64,000 bases of DNA from Conus ventricosus (GCA_018398815.1 CM031620.1:68564516-68628515); one strand, 5' to 3'; counted from the first letter of the stretch, positions 21,934 through 33,053 are shown. A program made the numbers and translations. Notes: generated by a model not told the origin, from the sequence alone.

Positions 21934-23771
21934 GGGTAATCTACAAATTTGTTTCGAGCGATATGTGTCAGGATGATTTTTTGGTTTGCCCACCGCCGGG
22001 TTTAGGCGTGTGGGCTCCCGTTTGCGGTAGTTTTTCACGTGGGTTGGCCTGCCGGTTTTTTTTTAGGTTTTTAGGTTTTTGTTTTTTGGGTTATTCACAA
22101 CACGATTTCATTTATGCCCGCAGTTGTTAATATTTTGTTTTTGGGTTTTGAGTTGCTAAGTTTGGTTTGCACTTTATTTAACCCTTTTTCGTTAAACATA
22201 GGTTGCACTTTTTGAAATATTGCTGAGTGATGCTCTTTTTATGTTTTTTCCCTGTATTTTAGTTTTTTTTTTGGGTCTTTGTTTCCCGATATATTTATCA
22301 GTTTGTTTGTTTTTTATTTTTCTTTATTTAAAGGGCTGTTTGTGGTTTGCATATCTGGTTTTGAAGTGGTTTTCATAATTCCTATGATGTTTTTTTTCAT
22401 TTTCGTGTCCAGTGGCTTGGTATAAATGTTTTTGTGAAAGGATTTTTTGCTCAGGGGGGGACGTCTTTTTTGATGCAATTGCAAGATTTCCCTTTTCACC
22501 CTTTTTTGCTGTGTTGGTTTTTTATTTTGTTGAGCGCGTTAGATTTTTGAGGTTGGGCCCGCATGAAAACGATAGTTTGACAGTGTTTTTGTTTTTTAAA
22601 ATTTTTTTACGTTTGTGTTCTTTGGGGAAAGAAATTGTTAGAATTTTAAAAAATTTTTTCCCTATGTTTTTTTTGAGTTTTTCCCTTGTATGGGGGGTTT
22701 CCCAAGATTTTCCTTTTCCTGTTTTTTTTTCTATTTGGTTGTTGTTGGGTTGTATTGTAGTTTTTAATTGTACCGCTTTTTTTTTGGCCTTCTTGATATT
22801 TTTACTGCTGCATTGTTTTAAATACCTTTCTTTCATACAGGTTTGATAGTCTCTTGTTTATGCCATTGGGATGGCTTTTAAAACAGATGGTGGGGGGTTG
22901 CTTTTGAGTTTACTAGGGAGGTTGTCATTGGGCTTCTTGATGGTTTATTAAAGTAGTTGATGAATCAAATGTTATGTCTAGGTAGTTTACTCCTTTTGTT
23001 TGCTTCAGGTGATTTTAAGTTTTTGGTTTTGGAAGATTTTAATAGTTTTTTTTTCTTGTTTTTAAGGTTCTTGGGTTTTTGGTTAGGCAGCAAAGGCCCT
23101 CATCTCTGTATAATCCAATTGTTTTCCCAAGTTGTTTCTTGATGTTGGATAGCATGAATAGTCCAACCAGTTCGCATGTTTCTGCACCGTCATATGATCC
23201 CATGGTTACGTCAAATGTTGAGTTTTTGTTCGTTTTCTTGATCCAGGTTTCATTTTTGCTGTACAGTAGCGTTTTCTTGGTGTGGAATATGATTTCCATT
23301 TCTGACCCTGTAATGTCTGTATGGTTACTAGCAAATTTCAGAGCTTTGGTGAGTAGTTCCTCATCTATGGATGGGTAGAAATCTACTATGTCGAATGTGA
23401 TTGAATACTGTATTGCTTTGTTTAATAAGTTTTTTGAACCATTGAATAACTTCATTTGTGTTCTTCCAGAGGTTGTATTCAGAGTTTGATTTTACATTCT
23501 TTATTGTTTTTTCTAAGATTTTCTTACTTATTTTGCCTAGTTCAGATTTAGATGGATTTATTAGTCTACATGTTGGGTTGTTGTGGAAGTTAGGCTTGTG
23601 GTCCTTGAGTGTTATGAACGCTTCTTTTGTTGCTGTCGTTTCTACCCTGTCACTTAGGTCCATGCGATGTGCAAGTTCTTTTTCTTTAGTGCGGATATTG
23701 TCATGTGTATTTTTGTCAGCTTTTTTGTAGTTTTTCTGAATATTTTTGTCAAGCCAAAAGACAATTTTAGA

Positions 23772-23845
<74 letters not shown>

Positions 23846-23960
23846 GGCACCTTTGGTTGGTTTTTTGAAAACTCAACAAACATACTACGGTATTGCACAC
23901 CAGCCTTTTCTGGGATTGCATTCTTCTTAAAACTGAAAAGGCAGAGGAGTCAAATTACCA
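21934..23960 (-). mobile_element. Penelope-like retroelement, RT plus GIY-YIG (degraded)
   Basis: Minus-strand order is reverse transcriptase (about 23770-22950), linker (about 22850-22540), GIY-YIG endonuclease (about 22530-22070, badly frameshifted), then the hammerhead-like motif (21934-21976). RT landmarks are ITLKDHKPNF and TCRLINPSKSELGKISK in the N-terminal part, FDIVDFYPSI (palm motif A) and GAETCELVGLFML. The catalytic box reads YRDEGL where family members have Y-x-D-D, so the second Asp is replaced by Glu. An (AT)n tract of about 65 bases (23775-23840) interrupts the frame's start. These elements copy RNA at the target site and carry no LTR integrase. The Glu change and frame breaks suggest an inactive copy, but the noisy stretch makes some breaks doubtful. 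Confidence 0.85.
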
Positions 23961-24389
23961 CTTTCCGCGGTCACTGAGGAGAAACAACCAGGTTTCGAAA
24001 TATCGGTATATGACCAGGAGTTATATGTTAGTGAGTTTCCCTCCCTATTGGAGGATGTCTCCCCCTTGGAGAATATAAGCTTCCTGAAGGCTCATTTTGA
24101 GAAGCATGATTTTATTTTTTCCCCATTCACCCACTCAAGCACATACTGCTAGTTAGGCAGAATCATCTACCACTGCAGATATGAATGCGTATCTCCCCCT
24201 ATTTCTTCAATCTAAGACATAAGAGCAAGCTTTGTTTATAATTCAATATTTCTTGCAGTCATTGCAACACCAAGCTGCTCTGTAAGTTGCTGGAACGGTG
24301 CTCGGTACTTATCCTTGGAATTTATTAGTTTGTTGTATGTGTATATATATATAATATATATATAATATAAGTCTAAGCAACCAAGCAGC

Positions 24390-24670
24390 TGATCATGATC
24401 GAGCTCACGGTGCATATGAGAACAGAATGGAGGCAGCTCAAATCTACAAGACTGAAAAGTATGCTGATCTGGCAAACAGCCTGAGGAGAGAAGGCTGTCA
24501 GGTCAAAGTCCTCACTGCAGAAATTGGAGCTAGGGATTTGTAGGAACGTCTGCATACAGCCTCATGAAACAGCTCTCAGTTGCAGGGAAGGAAAAAACCA
24601 GAGCCCTGAAAGCAATGGCAGAAGCGGCAGAGAGGTGTTTCAAGCTGGATCTGGTCAAGGAGGAACAAAA
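24390..24670 (+). pseudogene. LINE/RT-protein C-terminal remnant
   Basis: Across frames the plus strand gives ENRMEAAQIYKTEKYADLAN, then SLRREGCQVKVLTAEIGARD, a SLMKQLSVAGKEKTRALKAM segment and AAERCFKLDLVKEEQ. This pattern (YaeLa...GW.v.v.pvEvGcRGFv..S...ll..lG..g...r.al..l.eaae..s.wiw..R) is the tail found after the reverse transcriptase in many invertebrate and fish retroelement proteins. It is broken by a stop at 24540 and by frameshifts. No RT core is present. The assignment rests on my recall of that pattern. Confidence 0.5.
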
Positions 24671-24704
24671 GTGAACTTCATAAGGCTTAATTTCCCTACA
24701 AATA

Positions 24705-24995
24705 TCAGGTGTCCCTGTGGCTCAGTGGTTAAAGCGCGAGTCATTAAGTAGAAAATGAGCATGTCCAGAGGGTCATGGGTTCGAATCCCAGCCATGGCTC
24801 GTCCCAAGATGGGGAAAAAAAAGGGGGCAGCAGAGGGACATCCGGAGTCATGAACCGGGTGTGGCCCAACCCCCCTAGAGTGTCAGGAGATAAGGGCCGA
24901 AACACTTGCTTGAAGGGGGCTTCTCTTCTGAGGACTGTCTGCTGCCACGCTCTCCACGAGTTTCTTTCTACATACATAATATATATATAATATAT
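24705..24995 (+). mobile_element. tRNA-headed SINE
   Basis: A head with box A TGGCTCAGTGG (24718-24728) and box B GGTTCGAATCC (24778-24788), spaced as in a tRNA gene with a long insert, runs into a ~200-bp unrelated body ('ggagataagggccgaaacac' and others). The cloverleaf is incomplete and the sequence continues without a terminator, so it is a SINE rather than a tRNA gene. It differs from the head at 11735. Confidence 0.75.
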
Positions 24996-25018
24996 CTTTC
25001 CATGCATGCACATACACA

Positions 25019-25110
25019 CACACACTTTCTCTCTCTCTCTCTCTGTTTCTCTTTCTCTCTCGCACAAACATGCAATAATGCTCACATGCACACACACACA
25101 GATAAACGCA
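25019..25110. repeat. (CA)n/(CT)n tracts
   Basis: Short CA and CT runs at 25019-25065 and 25084-25102, next to AT repeats at 24975-24995. Confidence 0.85.
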
Positions 25111-25227
25111 CATTCATGCGGCCGCCTGTGCACAGTTATTCACTGAGAAAACAACAACAACGAACAACCGTTGACGCAAGAAGCAAGACTCTCATCTCAT
25201 ATAAGTCAGATTTGCATGACGTACGGC

Positions 25228-25455
25228 AAGGTCTTATTTCCTCGAGAAAAACCATGGGTTACTGTACACCCACGGCGTACAGCGAGGGGTTAGTTCCTAC
25301 ACAAAAACCATGGGTTACTGTACACCCACGTGTATCGGCGAGGGGTTAGCTCCTATACAAAAACCATGGGTTACTGTACACCCACGGCGTACGGCGAGGG
25401 GTTATTCCTTCTTAGAAAGCATGGGTTTCTGCACACCCACGAAGTACAGCGCGCA
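25228..25455. repeat. 56-bp subterminal repeat, four copies
   Basis: Units start at about 25251, 25307, 25363 and 25419 and contain 'accatgggttactgtacacc' and 'cacggcgtacagcgaggggt'. Reverse-complemented they resemble the ~56-bp units at 12690-12815 near the opposite end of the piggyBac-like element, sharing the gccgtgggtgt core. Confidence 0.85.
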
Positions 25456-25485
25456 AAATTTTAGGCGACGTACGGGAAAGGTTAA

Positions 25486-26159
25486 ATGGTCAGTGAAAGC
25501 AGTCATTTTACAATTCATTAACCTGGTAAAACCTCCAGCATAACCTCAACGCCCAAACTCTCAATGCAGGTTCTCTTCACTGCCGCTGCCCTCTGTGGTC
25601 TGCTGTAAACATCACTGCAGTCACACAGCCAGTGGCTGTAACTTGTTACAGTTTGGTAACACAGATTGGTTTTTATTTGTTTCTGATTATATTCACAGCA
25701 GGTGGGTGCAACTTGTCACCGTTTGTGATAGAGATTGCATTTCTATGTTAGTCTGATCTTGCGACATCTAGTTTATTGGGTTTTTTTTTTTTTACACTTT
25801 TGTTGAGCTGTACCTGCTCGCATGCTTTTGCTTCACAGTTTGTGTGGCTAGTACATCAGGTATAGTATAACTACATGTAAACATATTCTTATATGTTGTT
25901 GATTATAATAAAATTTAGACTGAAGAAAAAATGTGTTCAAAATCATTTTGTATGAAGATCAGTTAAGACATTGTTTTTCTTGCCATCTTTTTCTGTGTGC
26001 TCTCTCAGTAGCATTGCACTCAACCTGCTCAGTCAGGCTCCGCTTGTCCAGCCACATCCAGAAAAATCCTATCACAAGAACAACAGCAGTCCACATAGAG
26101 CAATCAATAGATTTTTGTTTGTTTGTTTTTTTATTTGGACAGTTCTTTTCCCTCAAACA
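25486..26159. other. Unique non-coding sequence
   Basis: No recognisable gene or repeat apart from a short T tract at about 25780-25792. Confidence 0.5.
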
Positions 26160-26988
26160 GCGACAGCTCTGAGAAGGCTGTCTCTGGTTGGACTACAGTA
26201 GTGATGGAGCGACAGCCCTGAGCAGGCTGTCTCTGGTTGGACTACAGTAGTGATGGAGCGACAGCTCTGAGCAGGCTGTCTCTGGTTGGACTACAGTAGT
26301 GATGGAGCGACAGCCCTGAGAAGGCTGTCTCTGGTTGGACTACAGTAGTGATGGAGCGACAGCTCTGAGCAGGCTGTCTCTGGTTGGACTACAGTAGTGA
26401 TGGAGCGACAGCTCTGAGAAGGCTGTCTCTGGTTGGACTACAGTAGTGATGGAGCGACAGCTCTGAGAAGGCTGTCTCTGGTTGGACTACAGTAGTGATG
26501 GAGCGACAGCTCTGAGAAGGCTGTCTCTAGTTGGACTACAGTAGTGATGGAGCGACAGCTCTGAGAAGGCTGTCTCTGGTTGGACTACAGTAGTGATGGA
26601 GCGACAGCTCTGAGAAGGCTGTCTCTAGTTGGACTACAGTAGTGATGGAGCGACAGCTCTGAGAAGGCTGTCTCTGGTTGGACTACAGTAGTGATGGAGC
26701 GACAGCTCTGAGCAGGCTGTCTCTGGTTGGACTACAGTAGTGATGGAGCGACAGCTGAGAAGGCTGTCTCTGGTTGGACTACAGTAGTGATGGAGCGACA
26801 GCTCTGAGAAGGCTGTCTCTGGTTGGACTACAGTAGTGATGGAGCGACAGCTCTGAGAAGGCTGTCTCTGGTTGGACTACAGTAGTGATGGAGCGACAGC
26901 TCTGAGAAGGCTGTTCTGGTTGGACTACAGTAGTGATGGAGAGCTCTGAGCAGGCTGTCTCTGGTTGGACTACAGTAGTGATGGAGAT
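26160..26988. repeat. 49-bp minisatellite, about 17 units
   Basis: The unit reads 'cgacagctctgagaaggctg', 'tctctggttggactacagta', 'gtgatggag'. Each unit can form a hairpin GACAGC/GCTGTC with a nine-base loop, on either strand. Units vary at two or three positions only (agaagg/agcagg, tctg/cctg, ctctgg/ctctag), and the last ones lose bases. Confidence 0.95.
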
Positions 26989-27520
26989 GAGAGATCGGGT
27001 CATCAAGAGGCACATCAGCAGAGTTGAAGCATCACTGCAGCCAGGTTATCTTCTTTTTTCTTTCATCTCTCCAACCCTCCTTTTTCACTTTTTGTTCTGT
27101 TTATATTCATCCCTCCTCTCCCTTCAAAGTCTTCCACCCCATCCAAACAACGAAAACCCCAAAATCTTTTTCACTCGTGAAGAAGTTACAAAAAGCTTAC
27201 CTGGGATGTGTGTGTAGGAAAACATTTTGCAGGAGAAGTAGACTCTTCTTGCACTGGTTTATTAGGGTACTGAGTCAAAAATTTGACCCAATCCAACATT
27301 TTTTCTCCTTGCCATCTGAACATATTATTGACGGTGAACTCTGCAATTTTAATAATTAAAATAACAAGGAATTTGAAGTACAGAATATTGAGTAATCTTG
27401 CATGAGTCCTAAAAAGACTATCTAAACTAAACGTCAAAGAAGCTTTTCTAGAATCTTTGTCACTGTACCTGTGTTAAAAGTATTTTGAGTTTCAAACACT
27501 CTAAAATCAGAATCTAGTAG
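26989..27520. other. Non-coding stretch
   Basis: Ordinary sequence with no gene or repeat that I recognise. Confidence 0.5.
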
Positions 27521-27524
27521 GTAA

Positions 27525-27700
27525 ACAGAATCTTGTTAGCCGGTGGATAAAGTGTTGTTCTCTTGATCCAAGGTTCAAATCTATGCTTGACACAGGCAGG
27601 TAGGGCAGACTTTCTCTTCAAAGTTGAGAATCTGCAGCTGCCAATTCCTCCAAATTCTATGGATGAGACTTTAAGATGAAATTCAGTGGTGTGTTGCTGT
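27525..27700 (+). mobile_element. Possible tRNA-derived SINE fragment
   Basis: 'gccggtggataaagtgtt' followed 30 bases later by box-B-like GGTTCAAATCT (27571-27581) resembles a decayed tRNA head. The rest has no known match by eye. No target duplication seen. Confidence 0.35.
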
Positions 27701-28329
27701 ATCATCCTTGAAGAAAGAACATGGTCGCCTGAATGGTTGGATTAAAAACAATCATGTATGCAACAACTATGGAATGAGAAGAAAAGGTTGCCAGGTTGCT
27801 TTTAAAATTTGACTCGTTTTCAAAGCTAGACATGGACAAACCTGACCAGCTGAAGGCAAGAGAACGGGGAAGGGAGGATATGGAAAATAGTGTCCCTCCC
27901 CCTTCACCATCTACCGGTAACACTTTTGCTGGAGAATATGGAAAATACTGTCCCTTCCCCTTCACCATCTAACATGGGCAATTATCAAAAAATCAATCAG
28001 AACATGTATGCATGACAAATTTTATTTTTGTCCCTCAATCACTTAATAACTCCTATCAATTTCCAGCACAAGTTAGTATGGAAAATACTTACCTTTTTTT
28101 TTTTTTCATGGAAACTAGTTTTCAGGACATCTGAAAACTAGTTTTGGGTGAGGGTAACATCAATATCAGATTGCAGTTTTTGCACTTTGTACCATTTGAA
28201 AAGAATTTATGGTGTTGCAAAAGTGAGGATAAAAAAAACAAAAAAAATCTCCTCCCTCCCCAAACAGGCCAAATTGTGTGCCAGACTCATTCCATGCCAC
28301 TTAATTTGCTGGAACAAAATGTTCATTTC
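27701..28329. other. Non-coding stretch with a short direct repeat
   Basis: A ~50-bp motif (ggagaatatggaaaatactg, tcccttccccttcaccatct) occurs twice at about 27877-27915 and 27930-27970. No gene recognised. Confidence 0.6.
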
Positions 28330-28760
28330 ATTCAAAAACCTACGGTTTTTGCTCTGTCAGCTGATAATTCAGTACCAGCAAAGGTTTGGGAGTTTTGTTC
28401 TGTCAAGTGATGGTTCATTTCAACCACATTTGAGCTTTGCTCTGTCAACCGATAATCAATTTCCAGTTAAGACTTATTAGTTTCGCTCTGTCAACAGATA
28501 ATCAATTTCCAGTTAAGACTTATTAGTTTCGCTCTGTCAACAGATAATTTCCAGCAAAAACTTAGGAGTTTGATTCAGAGCTGCATTTCAAGCAAGAACT
28601 TCGAAGGTTCACTGTGTCAGCTGTTAATTCAATCCCAGCACAGACTATGGAGTTTTGCTGTGGCAGCTAACAAGTCTTTTCCAACAAAGACTTAGATTTG
28701 CTCTGTCAGCTGATCATTCTTTTCCTAAAAACACTTATGAGTTTTGATCTCTGAGATGGT
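28330..28760. repeat. Degenerate tandem repeat, ~55-bp unit
   Basis: About seven diverged units built on 'gctctgtcagctgataattc', 'cagcaaagacttaggagttt'. Two units at about 28435-28545 are nearly identical. Confidence 0.75.
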
Positions 28761-29068
28761 AATTTATAGATTTGTATAGATGTGGAGCCTGTACCTTACC
28801 AGTATAAAGTGACATGGAAACTGTAATCTGATAAAGGGACATAAATCCTGTTCACAAGCATTATTTCCTGCGCATATGAAAAATACATTCCTTCTCAGAT
28901 GGTCTTTTCATTCATTTGCCATCAAGTTTTTTTTCCTTCGGCACCATGAGATCTCAACTCTGAGTGAGCTGTTAATCTTGACTCTACAACCAACTTTGTG
29001 AGACTGGATGTTGATCTGTAGTTTTTTCTGTCTGGCAAGACTGAATGGAGCAACCCTGTTCCACACTG

Positions 29069-30102
29069 TGCTCAGGTTCTACCACACTGTGCTGTTAGTG
29101 CTCAGGTTCTACCACACTGTGCTGTTAGTGTTCAGGTTCTACCACACTGTGCTGTTAGTGCTCAGGTTCTACCACACTGTGCTGTTAGTGCTCAGGTTCT
29201 ACCACACTGTGCTGTTAGTGCTCAGGTTCTACCACACTGTGCTGTTAGTGCTCAGGTTCTACCACACTGTTAGTGTTCAGGTTCTACCACACTATTAGTG
29301 CTCAGGTTCTACCACACTGTGCTGTTAGTGCTCAGGTTCTACCACACTGTGCTGTTAGTGCTCAGGTTCTACCACACTGTTAGTGTTCAGGTTCTACCAC
29401 ACTATTAGTGCTCAGGTTCTACCACACTGTGCTGTTAGTGCTCAGGTTCTACCACACTGTGCTGTTAGTGCTCAGGTTCTACCACACTGTGCTGTTAGTG
29501 TTCAGGTTCTACCACACTGTTAGTGTTCAGGTTCTACCACACTATTAGTGCTCAGGTTCTACCACACTGTGCTGTTAGTCTTCAGGTTCTACCACACTAT
29601 TAGTGCTCAGGTTCTACCACTGTTAGTGTTCAGGTTCTACCACACTATTAGTGCTCAGGTTCTACCACACTGTTAGTGCTCAGGTTCTACCACACTATTA
29701 GTGCTCAGGTTCTACCACACTGTGCTGTTAGTGCTCAGGTTCTATCACACTGTTAGTGCTCAGGTTCTACCACACTGTTAGTGTTCAGGTTCTACCACAC
29801 TATTAGTGCTCAGGTTCTACCACACTGTTAGTGTTCAGGTTCTACCACACTGTTAGTGCTCAGGTTCTACCACACTGTTAGTGTTCAGGTTCTACCACAC
29901 TGTTAGTGCTCAGGTTCTACCACACTGTTAGTGCTCAGGTTCTACCACACTGTTAGTGCTCAGGTTCTACCACACTGTTAGTGCTCAGGTTCTACCCCAC
30001 TGTTAGTGCTCAGGTTCTACCACACTGTTAGTGCTCAGGTTCTACCACACTGTTAGTGTTCAGGTTCTACCACACTGTTAGTGTTCAGGTTCTACCACAC
30101 TG
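29069..30102. repeat. Minisatellite with 30-bp and 25-bp units
   Basis: About 37 units of 'gctcaggttctaccacactg' followed by either tgctgttagt (30 bp) or ttagt/attagt (25 bp). The long form dominates the left third and the short form the right third. Longer blocks (for example 29260-29320 and 29375-29435) are themselves duplicated, which points to block-wise amplification. Confidence 0.95.
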
Positions 30103-30237
30103 AATGGTGTGGTCTGCACCCACACTGATGCTTCAACCAAAGAAACACAGGGACACGGAGATAGGTTAAAAGGAAAAAAAAGACAATATTTAAAATTTGG
30201 TTTATACTAAAAGTAAAATGTGCATGTGCATTCCATT

Positions 30238-30242
<5 letters not shown>

Positions 30243-30293
<51 letters not shown>

Positions 30294-30346
30294 CACACAC
30301 ACACACATTCACTCTCTCTCTCTCTCTCTCATGCATGCACGCGCAT

Positions 30347-30384
<38 letters not shown>
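30243..30384. repeat. (CA)n-(CT)n-(CA)n tracts
   Basis: CA runs at 30243-30307 and 30350-30384 flank a CT run at about 30311-30330. Confidence 0.95.
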
Positions 30385-30386
<2 letters not shown>

Positions 30387-31324
30387 GGGAAAATGCTGAT
30401 GCCTGCCAGACGGACAGACAGAAAAAAGATGGCAAACAGAGAAAGGTATAAAACCATCACAGATATCACAGCACACAAGAGTCCAATGTCTGTGCAAGAA
30501 CAAAGAGAATCATTTAATCAATGACAAAGAGAGCTTTCAGTAAATCTGTTGATGAACAGAATCATAAAAGGTACAGACTTAAAAAAAGGAAAGTTCACAA
30601 ATTATAGATGACCATTTCTTGGAGTAATATTTTCTTTTAATCACACCGTCATAACAAAGCAGTATGTATTTTTACAATAAATAATTACAGCATTACTTAT
30701 TAGTGTAATATTTCTCAACACATTGTGATTGAAAAACAAGCAGTATGTAAGGTTTCCATTTTTTAAAAAACTTATTGTAATAGCCTACTTCAGACCATTT
30801 TACAAAATAAATGAAATAACTGAATAATATTACAATTGAATGAATAATACAAATTAATAATTGAGCATGCCATAAGCTCTGCTTGTAACAGATATTGTTA
30901 TAGTTGTACTGAAGTCTTTGAGTAATATTCTGTTCAAGGCAAAGTACTAGTTGCAAAGGTTGAAAATAAAAAGATGACATGACATTATTTTAATCCAACA
31001 TGCCATGACCCAAGGCATAAAGATGGAAAATGTGCCACCGCTATCACAATGTTGATTCCAGTATCCCCGACTTCCACAAACACCACACAGAAAATATACA
31101 GTGTGGTGTGACACACATTTGGCAAACAACATGCAAAAATCACGGGTGTCACATTAGAGGAACATGTAAAAATCATGGATTAGTTGCCAACCTCTCAAAT
31201 TTCAGAATTAATTTCCTGTACACCAGTCATCATCTTTGTATTGTTTCGGATGCACATATCCCCATCACTGATCATTTTTCTTTCTTGTTGCAAAATGAGA
31301 TGACTGCAGGCGGAAATCTAAACA
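30385..31324. other. Unique non-coding sequence
   Basis: AT-rich DNA; no exon, RNA gene or repeat found. Confidence 0.5.
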
Positions 31325-31604
31325 AATCTTAAATAAATGTTAGCGAACAGCCCAGAGAAACGTGGGCCAATGAGTCACAAGACAAAACACGACACGTTTC
31401 GACCTCTTAGGTCTTCTTCAGGCAAGACACAAACAAAAAGGACAATGAAAATGAACGAATTTTTCACTTCACTTAGATCTCTTCAGTGCAAGGTAGGCAG
31501 GTGTTGAATGAAAACTAACAGCCTCATTGAAACGTGTCGTGTTTTGTCTTGTGACTCGTTTGTCCACGTTCTTCTTGGTGGTTTGCTAACATTTATTTAA
31601 GATT
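31325..31604. mobile_element. Foldback element with ~75-bp inverted repeats
   Basis: The outer 20 bases, aatcttaaataaatgttagc, are repeated exactly inverted at 31585-31604. Homology continues inward through gagtcacaagacaaaacacg to acacgttt on the left and its complement on the right, about 75 bp per arm with one variable stretch. The ~125-bp centre holds a 'tcttcttcaggcaagacaca' segment that also occurs at 61893-61912. No target duplication is obvious. A half-copy of the same family is at 61818-61985. Confidence 0.75.
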
Positions 31605-32990
31605 CAGTTTTCTTTCATTTTGTGTGGAGTTATCTATGTCTTCATAATCCTTTCAGCTAATTTTGTAAGAGTTGACCATTTTCCACGATTTTCTAAAACA
31701 CTGTCACATTTTGTCTCCATGACGTGTCCTACCAACCATAACACCTTGATCATTTCATCAGTAATTCACAAAAAAAGTCATAAGTAATGGAGATCACACT
31801 GCTGACCATTGTTAGAAATGATAATTGAACGCTTAAGTCGGACACAAATAACTGTATAGGGACATGTGATCACGAATAATTCTTAATACCAAGGTCATGA
31901 GTTTTTTGGATTGTGCGTTTTATTTTCAATTTCATCATACAGGTTCCTTTCAGGGCTGGCCCATGCATATAATTTCACAGTGGTTCAACAGCATTGATGA
32001 AGCGTATTTTCAATGAACTCTCCATAGCCCTGAGGGATCAAATGGATTTAATGTGAGTTTGGCAGTCCTACTTCATGTCTTCATCATTATCAGGGCGAAG
32101 GACAGAAAAAGCCACTTCCATGTAATACCATCTGGTCAGACTGGAATACGTGGTTGGTGTATTGAAACTAATCAAATTTTAGGAATGTATTGAGAGGTGC
32201 ATACATTTAAGAATTTAAAGAGCTGATATTTTCTCTGAGGTTATCCAAAGTTATGACAAACCAAATACTGATGTTGAGACCATCCATGTAAACTAACCAA
32301 ACTTTTGGCATACTGGTTTTCATGTACAATGTATTCAACTGTATGTTACATGCCTCTGATGGCGCAATCAAAGGTAGACAACTGCACACATTTGACAACT
32401 CCTGTGACAGGTTGAGGGACAGATGACAGCATGAGGTCACGGCGACTGTGCAGTGTTCCTTAACCTTTGCTGTTCTTTCTGGGTCACACGCAGCCAAGGG
32501 CACAACGAAACCATGCTGCCTCTTCACCTGTTCAAAACATTCCAGCGACAATGTGGCTATTTGTCAAAAACTTGATTTACTATTTGTCACCTAATTTTGT
32601 TTTTTCTGTGTGAAGAAGTTTTAAAAAAACAATTACATAATTTGAACTTCAGCCTAATGACATAGTTCTTATAGAACCTATCAGATGTCACTTTGACAGT
32701 ACACTCCTAATGCATACATCTCACAGAGGCTTTGCCTTGTCTCTCCCTCTGCCCAGAGCGATGAGCAAAGCAAAAACATGTCAGGAAAATAAAAAGCATA
32801 GGCATTATCAGCTAAAAGCACCACGAACAAGGAAAAAATGACTAAAGTAGCCAAAACATACAAGGATTATTATCAAACTTGTACTTTCAACTATAAGCCT
32901 GTTATAAGTACAGCACCACACCACTTAAAAACCACAAACATGCTCTATAAGGAAAACAAGCACACACACATAACACACACATACAGACAT
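31605..32990. other. Mostly unique non-coding sequence
   Basis: A 114-codon minus-strand frame at 32207-32551 looks slightly protein-like but has no recognisable domain and is not annotated as a gene. Otherwise nothing is seen. Confidence 0.4.
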
Positions 32991-32992
32991 AC

Positions 32993-32994
<2 letters not shown>

Positions 32995-33053
<59 letters not shown>
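32995..33053. repeat. (GA)n tract
   Basis: About 58 bases of GA repeat with a single interruption. Confidence 0.95.

Larger units (their letters stand above)
14017..22760. repeat. Large tandem duplication, copy A' (error-rich)
   Basis: Second copy of 4726-14016, shorter by several hundred bases because of very many one- or two-base losses, with homopolymer runs often replacing mixed bases. Repeat arrays also differ in length from copy A: the 44-bp minisatellite is shorter, and a block at about 19222-19400 has several extra units. After about 22760 the sequence continues into the rest of the Penelope-like element, which copy A lacks. The pattern looks more like an unpolished second haplotype than an aged duplication. 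Confidence 0.88.
21304..25485. mobile_element. piggyBac-like element with nested retroelements
   Basis: Left end: TTAA at 21304-21307 with a corrupted terminal repeat (clean version at 12502). Right end: gtacgggaaagg plus TTAA at 25470-25485. With the clean left copy, the shared inverted string is TTTAACCTTTCCCGTAC. Both ends also carry ~56-bp subterminal repeats with a gtgggtgt core in opposite orientation (three on the left, four on the right), which argues that they belong together. The ~4.2-kb interior holds the Penelope-like element, a LINE remnant and a tRNA-headed SINE. I see no transposase, so it would be non-autonomous. TTAA target and CC-starting repeats point to the piggyBac superfamily; this is inferred. 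Confidence 0.55.

Noticed and set aside
24705..24795. Possible tRNA gene
   Set aside because: Boxes A and B are present but the acceptor stem does not close and no T-run terminator follows; it is the head of a SINE. The same holds for 11655-11735.
32207..32551. 114-codon minus-strand frame with a plausible acceptor-donor pair (ttttgaacag ... caaag|gttaag)
   Set aside because: No recognisable domain and no supporting neighbouring exon; kept only as a weak candidate.
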